A DNA stretch of 64,000 nucleotides. Origin: Lysinibacillus sp. FSL W8-0992 (lineage in GTDB: Bacteria; Bacillota; Bacilli; Bacillales_A; Planococcaceae). The stretch covers positions 4,030,001 to 4,094,000 of the forward strand of contig NZ_JBBOZQ010000001.1 in NCBI RefSeq assembly GCF_038008685.1, written 5' to 3'. Shown here piece after piece: positions 17,711 through 26,061 of the stretch (the first letter of the stretch is position 1; each line of letters begins with the position of its first letter). The translations under genes and the position numbers were made by a program. The notes under the pieces are model-generated. The model was not told the DNA's origin. It was given only the letters and a program-made list of their open reading frames with translations, and made no database searches.

Positions 17711-17908
17711 GTGTCGCAGCATCCTTTATTATTAGGGGCAGTTTTACTTACAGCTTTTGCTGGAGAAACATATCTAGAAGTTGATAGTTGGGTTTCAAGA
17801 TTATTTACTAATCCTTCGCCCAATTTAATTAAAATAAAAAGTCATGAGAAGTATCGAGAGTCAGTAACATATACAGTTGCATATCTTCATTGCTCTTATA
17901 GCGCATAA
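17711..17908 (+). CDS. Short ORF of uncertain reality, possibly a gene remnant
   Basis: 65 codons from GTG. The first 30 residues (PLLLGAVLLTAFAGETYLEVDSWVSRLF in part) look protein-like; the rest looks random. There is no ribosome site of note before the GTG. It sits in a decayed region and runs into a terminator that belongs to the opposite strand, so it may be the remnant of a larger gene. Family not recognised. Confidence 0.25.
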   Translation: MSQHPLLLGAVLLTAFAGETYLEVDSWVSRLFTNPSPNLIKIKSHEKYRESVTYTVAYLHCSYSA

Positions 17909-17940
17909 TAAAAACCCTCCACAGGTGCTTGTGGAAGGTA
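17908..17940 (-). terminator. Terminator after the truncated surface-protein gene
   Basis: Minus strand ACCTTCCACA and TGTGGAGGGT (one mismatch) around six bases, followed by TTTTTATT. Orientation matches the surface-protein remnant upstream. Confidence 0.75.
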
Positions 17941-18013
17941 AAATATAGATATATTTAGTATTTTGTTTTTTAATTTTTAAAAATCTAGCTCCAAACAATC
18001 AGATTAACTATAA

Positions 18014-18742
18014 TTAATTTGTAACATTCAGTTTCATCACTTTTGTTACGCCATTTATTGTGAATTTAATTTCATATGTTCCTTTTGTAACTAGAGTCTT
18101 AGTACCAAACTTAATCATTAACCAAAATGGTTGATCAGGAAATGTCATAATATCTACGTTAGGAATTGTAATAGTTTGACCATTATTCGAAATCATTCCT
18201 GCTGTTAAATTAATTCCTGAATGATTATTTGAAAATGCATATTTGTCATTAATATCAGCAGTAAATGCTCCGTCTAAATCAATAGTAACAGTTGCATTAA
18301 TAATCGGTTTTTCAGCACGTACTGTTGGCCACAGACTATTTAAACCACCACTATTTACATTAGTCCCAACTGGGAATGAATATGAGATACTTCCGATATT
18401 ATCCTCTAAATAAAATGATAATCCCAATACTTGTGTTGTAGCTGGACTTAATACTGGATTTCCTGATGGTACCCCTGATTGTGCTACTGGTGTTACTTCA
18501 AAGAAGATATATTTATCCACATCTGCTTCAGTTAAAGTATACAATTTAGATTTAGCACCACTAATTGCTACCTTATTTGTTCCAGTCACATCATCCGCAG
18601 CGTACCATTGATAAGTTGAAGTACCTTCTAAATCATTTTCTTTGTCAGTATAATCATAGTTTCCTATTAAAACTTGTCCTTCCTTTACTGTTCCACCAAT
18701 ATTTACATTTAATACTTTTGGTGCTTCATTACTTGAACTATT
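18014..18742 (-). pseudogene. 3' remnant of a large surface-protein gene (Ig-like repeats)
   Basis: An open frame of about 240 codons with no start: it begins right after an in-frame TAA within the group II intron end at about 18750. The translated part opens with NEAPKVLNVNIGG and contains one cell-surface repeat (WYAADDVTGTN, then YTLTEADVDKYIFFEVTPVA) of the Ig-like type found many times in S-layer and SLH proteins of Lysinibacillus and Paenibacillus. A C-terminal beta-rich domain ending in MKLNVTN follows. A GTG at 18589 could allow a 191-residue protein, but it starts inside the repeat and has no signal peptide. The N-terminal exon, signal and any anchoring domains are missing from the window, so the gene is dead. 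Confidence 0.75.
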
Positions 18743-18812
18743 CTCGTCTTATACACATTAGCGCTTTATAACGAGCCTTCACCATACGTGCGACTTTCAT
18801 CGCATACGGCGA
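18743..18812 (-). mobile_element. Group II intron 3' end remnant (domains V and VI)
   Basis: Bases 18779-18812 on the minus strand are 34 bases that fold like a group II domain V: an 8-base lower stem starting TCGCCGTA, a two-base CG bulge on the 3' side, a 5-base upper stem TGCGA/TCGCA and a GAAA tetraloop closed by a T-G pair. The CGC at the 5' base would be the catalytic triad. Bases 18743-18775 then fold as a domain VI-like hairpin (CTCGT/ACGAG with inner TATA/TATA) with an unpaired A near the 3' side as candidate branch point. The intron would end near 18742, where the surface-protein frame resumes. No maturase reading frame and no 5' end are present nearby. Confidence 0.65.
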
Positions 18813-19021
18813 TCCGTCAACAATAATTTTTAGCTTATTCTTATTTCCCCGTCAACATCGTAATTTTATTTCTATATTAAATCAATAGATTTTCTACAAG
18901 GTAAAGAAATCTTAACCTTCTATTATTTTTGCTCTTAATTTAGACATTAGAACACGTTATCAAGAATAGTGGGGCTTGTTCAGTTATGCTATTTTCTAGA
19001 AGTTAATTGCTGTTCAACTAG

Positions 19022-19165
19022 AGGAGCAGGTTAGTTAAATCATCAGTTAGAAACTTTTACTTTTTAGGTTCGTATAACATTAATGATTTTGCAAAATCCC
19101 ATAATAAATATGGTCAGATTAAAGCAAATGATTTGGTTTTTGAAAAATATGAAGATCAGAAATAG
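19022..19165 (+). pseudogene. Possible C-terminal gene fragment, unknown family
   Basis: An open stretch of 47 codons without start, beginning after a TAG, that reads FYFLGSYNINDFAKSHNKYG followed by a charged end (DLVFEKYEDQK) and a TAG stop at 19163-19165. Composition is protein-like rather than random. Its stop lies next to the glnA terminator. I do not recognise the family; bases 18813-19021 beside it show nothing else. Confidence 0.3.
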
Positions 19166-19199
19166 AAAAGCGTTGGAGCCCTTGAGCCCCAACGCTTTT
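19166..19199 (-). terminator. Terminator of glnA
   Basis: AAAAGCGTTGG and CCAACGCTTTT, perfect 11-base arms around 12 bases, directly after the glnA stop. Confidence 0.85.
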
Positions 19200-19201
19200 G
19201 A

Positions 19202-20536
19202 TTAATACATTTTTAAATATTGATCGCGTTCCCATTGGTGTACTGTTGTACGGTACATGTCGAACTCGATTTCTTTTGCTTCTTTAAAGTTAGCGTAAAT
19301 GTGCTCACCTAAAGCAGCTTGAGCCACTTTATCTTGCGCAAGTAATGTTAACGCATCGTCAAGCGCTGGCGGTAAATTGGCAATACCATTTGCTTTGCGC
19401 TCTTCTTCCGTCATTACGTAGATATTGCGGTTAATTGCCGCTGGTGGTGTTAATTGTTGGCGAATACCTTCTAGACCCGCTTCTAAAATAACAGCCATCG
19501 CTAAATATGGGTTTGCTGCTGGGTCCACTGAACGTACTTCTACACGAGTTGAAAGTCCGCGTGCAGATGGGATACGAATAAGTGGTGAACGGTTTTGTGC
19601 AGACCAAGCAACGTAGCATGGCGCTTCATAACCAGGAACTAATCGTTTATAAGAGTTAACAGTTGGGTTTGTTACTGCTGTGAATCCTTGTACGTGTGCA
19701 AGGACACCTGCCATGAATTGCATTGCTGTTTCAGAAAGGCCTAGCTCAGTAGACTCATCATAGAATGCATTTTCTTTACCTTTAAATAATGACACGTTAA
19801 AGTGCATACCAGAGCCTGCTTCACCAAATAATGGTTTTGGCATGAATGTTGCATGTAGGCCGTGTTTACGTGCAATTGTTTTAACAACTAATTTGAACGT
19901 TTGGATGTTGTCACATGCTGTAATAGCATCCGCATATTTAAAGTCAATTTCATGTTGACCAGGTGCTACTTCATGGTGAGAAGCTTCAATTTCAAAGCCC
20001 ATTTCTTCAAGCTCTAAAACGATATCACGACGACAGTTTTCACCTAAATCAGTAGGTGCTAAGTCAAAATAACCACCGTGGTCGTTTACTTCTAACGTAG
20101 GTTCACCTTTTGCATCTAATTTGAATAAGAAGAATTCTGGCTCAGGCCCTAAGTTGAAGCTTGTGAAGCCCATATCTTCCATTTTTTTAAGGATACGTTT
20201 TAAATTGTTACGTGGGTCACCAGCGAATGGTTCGCCTTTAGCAGTGTATACGTCACAGATGAAACGTGCTACTTTCCCTTTTTCTGAAGTCCAAGGGAAA
20301 ACTACGAAAGAATCTAAATCAGGATATAAATACATATCTGATTCTTCGATACGCACGAAACCTTCAATTGATGAGCCATCGAACATCATTTTGTTTTCTA
20401 GTGCTTTGTCTAGTTGACTAACTGGAATTTCAACGTTTTTAATTGTACCTAGTATATCCGTAAATTGTAAACGAATGAAACTAACATTTTTTTCTTCGAT
20501 TAAACTCTTGATGTCCTCTTTTGTGTATTTACCCAC
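19202..20536 (-). CDS. glnA: Glutamine synthetase, type I alpha
   Basis: ATP-dependent synthesis of glutamine from glutamate and ammonium; also the sensor partner that activates GlnR and, where present, TnrA. The beta-grasp N-terminus ([19 protein letters not shown]) and catalytic domain are complete (about 444 residues), with metal and substrate motifs [33 protein letters not shown] and NRSPLIRIP. It closely matches the B. subtilis-type enzyme, which is regulated by feedback inhibition rather than adenylylation. I start it at GTG 20536 (M-GKYTKED), which matches the family N-terminus; the GTG at 20548 would sit directly on its ribosome site. It follows glnR by 91 bases in a glnRA operon. Confidence 0.97.
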   Translation of the reverse strand: MGKYTKEDIKSLIEEKNVSFIRLQFTDILGTIKNVEIPVSQLDKALENKMMFDGSSIEGFVRIEESDMYLYPDLDSFVVFPWTSEKGKVARFICDVYTAKGEPFAGDPRNNLKRILKKMEDMGFTSFNLGPEPEFFLFKLDAKGEPTLEVNDHGGYFDLAPTDLGENCRRDIVLELEEMGFEIEASHHEVAPGQHEIDFKYADAITACDNIQTFKLVVKTIARKHGLHATFMPKPLFGEAGSGMHFNVSLFKGKENAFYDESTELGLSETAMQFMAGVLAHVQGFTAVTNPTVNSYKRLVPGYEAPCYVAWSAQNRSPLIRIPSARGLSTRVEVRSVDPAANPYLAMAVILEAGLEGIRQQLTPPAAINRNIYVMTEEERKANGIANLPPALDDALTLLAQDKVAQAALGEHIYANFKEAKEIEFDMYRTTVHQWERDQYLKMY

Positions 20537-20627
20537 AGTTTTCCACACTCCTATAAATTGTCTAGCTTATATCTTTACCCTACCCTATTAAATAAAAACC
20601 GACCAATTGAAAAATACTTGCATTTAT

Positions 20628-21002
20628 CTAATAGAATCGGGATAAATCCCCACGTCGGATAGATGACTTTTGCATGCGCTGTGCTTGACGCATTTCTTCG
20701 CGCATAATTTGACGTAATTCTGTGTCAGTTAAATCAGGTTCTTCAGCTGCAACAGGATCTAATTTTTTAGCAAATAATTTTTTAATTTTCGCCATATTCA
20801 TACCCTGCTCCAAGTAATCTTTTATTTCAAGAAGCGTATCGACGTCATTTAATGAAAACATTCGACGATTACCTTCTGTTCGGTGTGGCTCAATTAAATG
20901 GTGTTCTTCATAATAACGAATTTGGCGTGCCGAAAGCTCGGTCAATTGCATCACGATACTCATAGATAATAACGGCATCGTTCGTCTAATTTCACGACTC
21001 AT
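20628..21002 (-). CDS. glnR: GlnR, MerR-family nitrogen repressor
   Basis: Repressor of glnRA and other nitrogen genes under nitrogen excess. 124 residues: a MerR winged helix (LTELSARQIRYYEEHHLIEPHRTEGNRR in part) at about 20-50, a coiled coil (about 60-80), and a C-terminal tail (LRQIMREEMRQAQRMQ) that in the family is autoinhibitory until it meets feedback-inhibited glutamine synthetase. The start matches B. subtilis GlnR. First gene of glnRA, with a sigma-A promoter and an exact GlnR box upstream, so autoregulation is expected. Confidence 0.96.
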   Translation of the reverse strand: MSREIRRTMPLLSMSIVMQLTELSARQIRYYEEHHLIEPHRTEGNRRMFSLNDVDTLLEIKDYLEQGMNMAKIKKLFAKKLDPVAAEEPDLTDTELRQIMREEMRQAQRMQKSSIRRGDLSRFY

Positions 21003-21025
21003 TTAAGTCCCCCCAATACCCGCTT

Positions 21026-21054
21026 ATCATATAACGAAAAATTTTCACTGTCAA
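21026..21054 (-). promoter_or_regulatory. Sigma-A promoter of glnRA
   Basis: Minus strand TTGACA (21049-21054), 17-base spacer, TATGAT (21026-21031). Confidence 0.8.
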
Positions 21055-21060
21055 CAAAGA

Positions 21061-21077
21061 TGTAAGGTTTCCTAACA
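21061..21077. promoter_or_regulatory. GlnR operator
   Basis: TGTAAGGTTTCCTAACA is an exact match to TGTNAN7TNACA. It lies six bases upstream of the -35 box of glnRA, a position like that of the upstream operator in B. subtilis glnRA. Confidence 0.8.
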
Positions 21078-21283
21078 TGGTTTTTTAATTTTTTTTAGAA
21101 TTGATGAAAAATTGTTAAAAACTATACAAATTACAGTCTTTTTCTTGTTAATAAATTGTAAGAAACAGTAGATTTCAGTTCCATTCGCTCCTTTTTATAC
21201 TAATTTCCTCCACTTAGAAGTTCTATACGCAACGTATTTTCCATTCGTACTGAAGTGTCAAACTCCCACTATTACCATTACGA

Positions 21284-21319
21284 GACAAGCCCCATCACGA
21301 AACTGTGATAGGGCTTGTC
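21284..21319 (-). terminator. Hairpin after ynbB
   Basis: GACAAGCCCCATCAC pairs with GTGATAGGGCTTGTC (one mismatch) around six bases, 18 bases after the ynbB stop. No clear T run. The AAGCCCTATCAC arm recurs in the long hairpin at 49670-49738. Confidence 0.55.
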
Positions 21320-21336
21320 TAACAGCTATAAATTGC

Positions 21337-22587
21337 CTATTTTCGTATGCTTTGGACAGCGCTACAAATGGCAAATTTCACGTGCTCATATGTCAATCCA
21401 CCTTGAATAAATGCTGTATACGGCGGACGAATTGGGCCATCCGCTGTAAGTTCAATGCTTGAACCTTGAATAAATGTCCCCGCTGCCATAATGACATCGT
21501 CTTCATAGCCAGGCATGTAAGCAGGCTCTGGAGCGTAGTGCGCATTAATTGGAGAATTTGCTTGAATTTCTCGACAGAAAGCAATCATTTGTTCTGCTGT
21601 TTTAAATGATACCGATTGAATTAAGTCTGTACGTTCCGCATGATAACTAGGGAAAGTATTCATCCCTATTCCCTCCAGCATTGCTGCTGTGAAAATGGCA
21701 CCCTTTAATGCTTGACTAACAACATGCGGTGCAAGGAAAAAGCCTTGATAGAAATCACCAAGTGTGTTTAATGTTGCACCTGCTTCTGCCCCAATACCTG
21801 GTGAGGTCATACGATAAGCACATTTTTCTACTAAATCAGCTCGTCCTGCAATATAACCACCTATTTTTGCTAAGCCACCACCCGGATTTTTAATAAGAGA
21901 ACCTGCCATTAAATCAGCACCTACTTCTGTAGGTTCCTGTGCCTCCACAAATTCACCATAGCAGTTATCAACAAAAATAACGGCATTCGGAGCCAATTCT
22001 CTAACTTTTTCACACATTTTTGCAATTTGTGAGATGGTAAAGGAAGGACGAGTTGCATAGCCTTTTGAACGTTGAATAGCTATCATTTTCGTGTTTGGTG
22101 TAATAGCTGCAGCAACTGCAGTCCAATCAATTTCTTTGTTATCAATCAAATCTACATGACGATAACCAATTTTATAATCCTTCAGCGAGCCCGTATCTTT
22201 GTCACCACCATCGACAATCGATTGTAGCGTGTCATATGGTTGACCTGAAATATAAAGCAATTCATCACCTGGTCGTAGCACACCGAATAGACTAAGCGTA
22301 ATCGCATGTGTACCAGATATGATTTGCGGACGGACAATCGCCGCCTCTGCTCCAAAAACTTGTGCATATACACGCTCAAGATTGTCACGTCCCTCGTCAT
22401 CATAGCCATAGCCATTTGACGGATGTAAATGAAAATCGCTTACTTGATGCGCTCTGAATGCGGAAAGTACCTTTTGCTGATTGATGAACGCCATATTCTC
22501 TACCTTCGTATGATAAGGGCGCACCTTTTCTTCTATTTTTTCCGCTAATGTTAACGTTTCTGCTGTTAAATGGGTTGTAAAAGTCAT
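21337..22587 (-). CDS. ynbB: PLP-dependent methionine gamma-lyase-like protein, YnbB family
   Basis: Fold-type I PLP enzyme of 416 residues, related to Cys/Met metabolism lyases and sometimes annotated 'aluminium resistance protein'. The C-terminal half carries the probable Schiff-base Lys in GSLIKNPGGGLAKIGG (about 233-248), a PLP-holding segment (IFVDNCYGEFVE) and an N-terminal substrate region (GYGYDDEGRDNLERVYAQVFG). No physiological substrate has been settled. Its place just upstream of glnR matches B. subtilis (ynbB-glnR-glnA), but here a hairpin and about 260 bases separate it from glnR, so it is its own unit. It is divergent from the TRIC gene. Confidence 0.88.
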   Translation of the reverse strand: MTFTTHLTAETLTLAEKIEEKVRPYHTKVENMAFINQQKVLSAFRAHQVSDFHLHPSNGYGYDDEGRDNLERVYAQVFGAEAAIVRPQIISGTHAITLSLFGVLRPGDELLYISGQPYDTLQSIVDGGDKDTGSLKDYKIGYRHVDLIDNKEIDWTAVAAAITPNTKMIAIQRSKGYATRPSFTISQIAKMCEKVRELAPNAVIFVDNCYGEFVEAQEPTEVGADLMAGSLIKNPGGGLAKIGGYIAGRADLVEKCAYRMTSPGIGAEAGATLNTLGDFYQGFFLAPHVVSQALKGAIFTAAMLEGIGMNTFPSYHAERTDLIQSVSFKTAEQMIAFCREIQANSPINAHYAPEPAYMPGYEDDVIMAAGTFIQGSSIELTADGPIRPPYTAFIQGGLTYEHVKFAICSAVQSIRK

Positions 22588-22734
22588 TGTTTTCGTCTCC
22601 GTTTCAAATTGTTCTTTCCTATCTTATCAATTTGTTTGCAACCCTGCAAAAATTGCTATTGTGTCTAGCTGTTAAATGCGCTAAGCTAAGGGGCGGACTT
22701 ACTACAAATTATTCTCGTATAAGGGGGGAAAGTG

Positions 22735-23340
22735 ATGGCTTGGGAAGTTTTTAGCATCATCGGGACAATTGCCTTCGCTATTTCCGGGGCAATAATTGCA
22801 ATGGAAGAAGAATACGATTTATTCGGTGTATATATACTTGGCATTGTAACTGCATTCGGTGGAGGTGCCATTCGTAATTTACTGATTGGTCTACCTGTCA
22901 CAACATTGTGGGGGCAAGATATGATGTTCCAAATTGCGATTGCTGCAATTACTATATTTTTTATTTTTCCGCATCATCTAATACAGCATTGGCATCGTTG
23001 GGGCAATTTCACAGATGCTATTGGTTTATCGGCTTTTGCTATACAAGGTGCATTGTACGCTGTCAAACTCAATATGCCAATTAGTGCAGTCATTGTTGCT
23101 GCTGTTTTAACTGGTTCAGGCGGTGGTATTGTTCGGGATTTATTGGCTGGACGGAAGCCACTCGTGTTACGCGATGAAATTTACGGTGTATGGGCAGCAC
23201 TTGCAGGTCTTCTTATTGGACTGGAATTACTACCAGGCGATATTTTCTTATATGTATTATTCGGTGTCATTACGGTTTTACGAGTTCTTTCATATATGAA
23301 GAAATGGCGTTTGCCGTTACGGAAGTTGAACCGAGCTTAA
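22735..23340 (+). CDS. TRIC-family cation channel protein (UPF0126)
   Basis: Membrane protein of 201 residues with seven predicted segments built as an internal duplication. The two TRIC signatures are GGGAIRNLLIG (about 43-53) and GGGIVRDLLAG (about 128-138), whose Gly-rich bends line the pore in bacterial TRIC channels. It conducts monovalent cations in the family; the physiological role in bacteria is unclear. The ATG at 22735 follows AAGGGGGGAAAGTG; the GTG just before it is less likely. Alone, followed by a cluster of palindromic repeats. Confidence 0.88.
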   Translation: MAWEVFSIIGTIAFAISGAIIAMEEEYDLFGVYILGIVTAFGGGAIRNLLIGLPVTTLWGQDMMFQIAIAAITIFFIFPHHLIQHWHRWGNFTDAIGLSAFAIQGALYAVKLNMPISAVIVAAVLTGSGGGIVRDLLAGRKPLVLRDEIYGVWAALAGLLIGLELLPGDIFLYVLFGVITVLRVLSYMKKWRLPLRKLNRA

Positions 23341-23349
23341 TAGAGGCTA

Positions 23350-23396
23350 TACCGTTGTGTCCACTTCGGCGAGTGCTTTCTGCGGGTACAACGTAA
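23350..23396. repeat. Partial copy (left half) of the dispersed palindromic repeat
   Basis: Contains GTCCACTTCGGCGAGTGCTT and GCGGGTACAACGTAA, matching only the left arm of the full repeat at 23428. Right arm absent. Confidence 0.7.
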
Positions 23397-23427
23397 AAAT
23401 GTCATCATATTAGTCGAACTCTATATC

Positions 23428-23556
23428 GTTGATGTCCGCTTCGGTGTGCGCTTTCCGCGGGCACGACGTAAGCCGCAACCTTCGCTAACGCGCGGTTTGT
23501 TGCGTCTTACACTGCGTGCGTTCCCGCAGGAGTCGCCCACCTTCGCTACCATCAAC
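23428..23556. repeat. Dispersed long imperfect palindrome, copy B
   Basis: Outer arms GTTGATG and CATCAAC are complementary. Inner left arm CCGCGGGCACGACGTAAGCC and right arm TCTTACACTGCGTGCGTTCC plus CGCAGGAGTC are imperfectly complementary around a Thr/Ala-like GCTAACGCGCGG centre. Six related copies lie elsewhere in the window. Confidence 0.85.
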
Positions 23557-23670
23557 TCGTGTTCTCTTCTAATTTTTTATTTACTGCAAAAGAATGAACA
23601 GCTATAGTTTCATTCTTCTTACATAGCGTAAAAATACCATCACATTAATCGAACTCTTTTTGCTTTACCG

Positions 23671-23798
23671 TGAATATCCGCTTCGGCGGGTGCTTTCCGC
23701 GGGCACGATGTAAGCCGTAATCGTCGCTGTCGCGCGAATTGTTGCGACTTAGGCTGCGTGCGTTCCCACAGGAGTCACTCGCCTTCGCTACCATCAAC
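23671..23798. repeat. Dispersed long imperfect palindrome, copy C
   Basis: Same inner arms as copy B (CTTTCCGCGGGCACGATGTA and GCTGCGTGCGTTCCCACAGG). The left outer arm has diverged, so the outer pairing is lost. It lies between copy B and cobT, close enough to be part of the cobT terminator region. Confidence 0.85.
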
Positions 23799-23855
23799 TA
23801 GATTGCATATACTATTTCCTTCGCTCTAAGAACAAACCTTATTCCTCGTCAATTA

Positions 23856-24917
23856 TTATTTATCTATTAGCGCCATAGACTCTGCTAATGTAGCCATATT
23901 GCTCATCATCGAACAAGCTGCGTCTAGAATTGGAAACGCTAATGCTGCGCCAGAGCCCTCTCCCAATCGCATATTCATATGAAGCATCGGCTCTACTCCT
24001 AGCAATTCGGCTGCTATTTTTGCCCCAGGTTCTTCTGATGCATGAGAAGGTATGATATAGTCTTGTACTTTTGGTTCAAGCTCATATGCAATTAGTGCAG
24101 CTACTGTAGAAATAAAGCCATCAATTACAACTGGTTTGCGATTTGCGGCAGCCGCAAGGATTACTCCAGCCATAGCCCCTATTTCTAACCCACCAACTTT
24201 TGCAAGTATATCGATTGCATCATGACGATTAGGTTTGTTTATTTCGATAGCCTTTTGAATAACAGCTACTTTATGTTCAATTCCTCCTGACCCTAGCCCT
24301 GCACCGAATCCCGTCACTTCATGCGGGTGACAAGCATGAAGTACTGATAATATAGCTGCACTAGGTGTTGTATTGCCAATCCCCATTTCACCAGTACCAA
24401 GAACATTTGCCCCTTTTGCTATTTCTGATGTCGCTATTTCTATGCCTACTTCAATTGATTGGACTGCTTCTTCCCTCGTCATCGCCGGACCTTTCGCCAT
24501 ATTGTCCGTACCGTATTTAATTTTTTTAATTAAAACACCAGCATCAAGCGGAATATCCTCTTTGACACCGACGTCCACCGTTACAATTTTTGCATTTGTT
24601 ATTTTAGCAATAGCACAAACACCTGTTACCCCTTTAGGAAAATTCAATGTTTGAAAAAATGTTACGTTTTGTGGATTCGATGTTACCCCTTCGTCACAAA
24701 CACCGTGATCTGCCGCACATACGATGATCACTTTGTTATCGAGTTTAGGATATAGTTCTCCCGTAATCCCAGTTAGTTGTATAGCAAGCGACTCCAGCTT
24801 CCCTAAACTGCTCGGTGGCTTGCTAAGAGAATCTATACGTTCCTTCGCATTTTCCATCATTTTGTTGTTAGTACGTTGAATGTGTTGAATCGTTTGTTGT
24901 AGCAATTGCATCATCAT
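23856..24917 (-). CDS. cobT: Nicotinate-nucleotide:dimethylbenzimidazole phosphoribosyltransferase
   Basis: Transfers the ribose phosphate of nicotinate mononucleotide to dimethylbenzimidazole, giving alpha-ribazole phosphate for the lower ligand of cobalamin. 353 residues, full length, with family motifs SKPPSSLGKLE (about 32-42), VCAADHGVCDEGVTSNPQ, GTGEMGIGNTTPSAAI and the C-terminal catalytic Glu region MRLGEGSGAALAFPI. Three ATG codons in a row follow AAGGAGAG, so the exact first residue is uncertain by two. It is the only cobalamin gene here and sits behind its own B12 riboswitch and terminator, so the lower-loop assembly is repressed by cobalamin. Confidence 0.96.
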   Translation of the reverse strand: MMMQLLQQTIQHIQRTNNKMMENAKERIDSLSKPPSSLGKLESLAIQLTGITGELYPKLDNKVIIVCAADHGVCDEGVTSNPQNVTFFQTLNFPKGVTGVCAIAKITNAKIVTVDVGVKEDIPLDAGVLIKKIKYGTDNMAKGPAMTREEAVQSIEVGIEIATSEIAKGANVLGTGEMGIGNTTPSAAILSVLHACHPHEVTGFGAGLGSGGIEHKVAVIQKAIEINKPNRHDAIDILAKVGGLEIGAMAGVILAAAANRKPVVIDGFISTVAALIAYELEPKVQDYIIPSHASEEPGAKIAAELLGVEPMLHMNMRLGEGSGAALAFPILDAACSMMSNMATLAESMALIDK

Positions 24918-24962
24918 CTCTCCTTTTTTTAGCCTTTTACATAAAAGAATGAAAAAAATAGA

Positions 24963-25005
24963 AAAGCCTGTAGTTTATTTCATAACAAATAAACTACAGA
25001 CTTTT
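24963..25005 (-). terminator. Riboswitch-controlled terminator before cobT
   Basis: Minus strand AGTCTGTAGTTTATTT and AAATAAACTACAGGCT (one mismatch) around eight bases, followed by TTTTC and a T-rich tail. It lies between the riboswitch and the cobT ribosome site and is the probable expression platform. Confidence 0.8.
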
Positions 25006-25025
25006 CCATCGTCCATATCATCCGA

Positions 25026-25190
25026 AGCAATTAGGCAGGTCTCCTGGCTCAATCTCAACATTTTATAGAACCTTCCCAGCCATCGCTAGTGGTATTCTCT
25101 ATAAAACTCCATTTTACAGTGGTGGGACCGCTAAAGCATTTCACTTTATTCCCTATTCTCCCAAAGTGGGCACCTAATGCTTTTATGTAA
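25026..25190 (-). promoter_or_regulatory. Cobalamin riboswitch
   Basis: Minus strand carries the B12 box AGCCAGGAGACCTGCC at about 25030-25045, preceded by GATGGCTGGGAAGG, GTCCCACCACTG and the 5' element AGGTGCCC, in the usual order of the AdoCbl riboswitch. It senses cobalamin and shuts off cobT. Confidence 0.93.
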
Positions 25191-25198
25191 TTACTTTA

Positions 25199-25227
25199 AA
25201 TTTACGACAAAGTTTTTTGAGTGTCAA
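25199..25227 (-). promoter_or_regulatory. Sigma-A promoter of the cobT transcript
   Basis: Minus strand TTGACA (25222-25227), 17-base spacer, TAAATT (25199-25204), ending just before the riboswitch. Confidence 0.7.
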
Positions 25228-25286
25228 TATTGTTAAAAGTTTTGGTAACAGCACTTTTTGCATTGCCATCATTTAATATAAACAAA

Positions 25287-25324
25287 AAAAATGAGGTATT
25301 TAACAACTGACTTGTTAAATACCT
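25287..25324 (-). terminator. Terminator of the rhodanese gene
   Basis: AGGTATTTAACAA pairs with TTGTTAAATACCT around five bases; minus-strand tail ends in eight T residues. Confidence 0.85.
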
Positions 25325-25335
25325 TCATCTTTACA

Positions 25336-25638
25336 TTATTTAAATTCTAATTCCCCATCATAGGCAAGCATGCCGCCTTCAAGATTTGTTACATCAAAGC
25401 CTTGTGCTTCTAAATAAGCACATGCATTTGCCGAGCGTCCGCCAGCTTTACATACGATAATATAAGGCTTAGATCTATCTATCTCATCTAAACGCTCTGG
25501 AATTGTTCCAAGCGCTATATGCTTAGCACCAGGAATGACACCTTGTGCTACCTCATCATCTTCTCGCACATCAATAATGTATAGGTCTTCGTTAGCATCT
25601 AGTTGTTCTAATAATTGCGTTGTATCCATTGATTTCAT
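25336..25638 (-). CDS. Single-domain rhodanese-like sulfurtransferase
   Basis: About 100 residues, one rhodanese domain. The active-site loop is CKAGGRS, with the persulfide-forming Cys intact, and the substrate-side motif DVREDDEVAQGVIPGA is present. Such proteins move sulfane sulfur for thiolation or detoxification; the partner is not evident here. Start at the ATG at 25638, nine bases after GGAGG; the upstream in-frame start at 25662 has no ribosome site. It follows hfq on the same strand, but a terminator lies upstream of it after hfq... in fact hfq is transcribed into this gene's upstream region and stops at 25697-25720, so this gene has its own promoter. Confidence 0.88.
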   Translation of the reverse strand: MKSMDTTQLLEQLDANEDLYIIDVREDDEVAQGVIPGAKHIALGTIPERLDEIDRSKPYIIVCKAGGRSANACAYLEAQGFDVTNLEGGMLAYDGELEFK

Positions 25639-25688
25639 CTTTATAGTCCTCCAATATATCAATTTCCTATTACATTATAGCGTGAACG

Positions 25689-25720
25689 AAAAAAAACAGC
25701 TAGTGATGTAGCACTAGCTG
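25689..25720 (-). terminator. Terminator of hfq
   Basis: Minus strand CAGCTAGTG and CACTAGCTG around six bases, followed by eight T residues. Confidence 0.85.
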
Positions 25721-25732
25721 CTTAAAATGACT

Positions 25733-25963
25733 CTATTCTTCTGTCTCTAAAAATTCGACTTGCTTTGCTGGAACGAAAGTAGAAATTGCGTGTTTGTAAA
25801 TGAGATGCTGTTTGCTTTCAGCATCAACTAATAATACTGTAAAGTTGTCATAGGATTTCACTGTTCCTTTTAACTGGAACCCGTTTAACAGAAACACAGT
25901 TACAAAAACACTGTTTTTACGTAGATGGTTCAAAAACGTATCTTGCAAATTGATTGATTTCAT
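25733..25963 (-). CDS. hfq: RNA chaperone Hfq
   Basis: Sm-like hexameric RNA-binding protein of 76 residues. The Sm1 region ([19 protein letters not shown]) and Sm2 motif YKHAIST are intact, including the Lys-His pair that binds uridine-rich RNA ends. The acidic C-terminal tail is short, as in other Bacillales. GGAGG precedes the start. It follows miaA by 98 bases on the same strand, the conserved miaA-hfq order. Confidence 0.97.
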   Translation of the reverse strand: MKSINLQDTFLNHLRKNSVFVTVFLLNGFQLKGTVKSYDNFTVLLVDAESKQHLIYKHAISTFVPAKQVEFLETEE

Positions 25964-26061
25964 AGATTGCGCCTCCCCTACTCTCTTTCTACCTCTTCAT
26001 TCCTATAGTAGCATGTTATACCAATTTATCAATTAGTAATTTTTAGAAATTATTAAAGTTT

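Noticed and set aside
18741..18756. TCTTATACACAT, resembling the Tn5/IS50 mosaic end
   Set aside because: Only a partial match, no transposase or second end nearby, and the bases are better explained as part of the group II intron domain VI hairpin.
21111..21140. Possible second GlnR box upstream of glnR (TGTTA ... TTACA)
   Set aside because: Spacing between half sites is 13 rather than 7 bases.
23428..23798. Tandem repeat copies as a CRISPR array or tRNA-like genes
   Set aside because: Copies are 80-135 bp imperfect palindromes with unequal spacing and no conserved short repeat/spacer pattern; they do not fold as tRNA cloverleaves.
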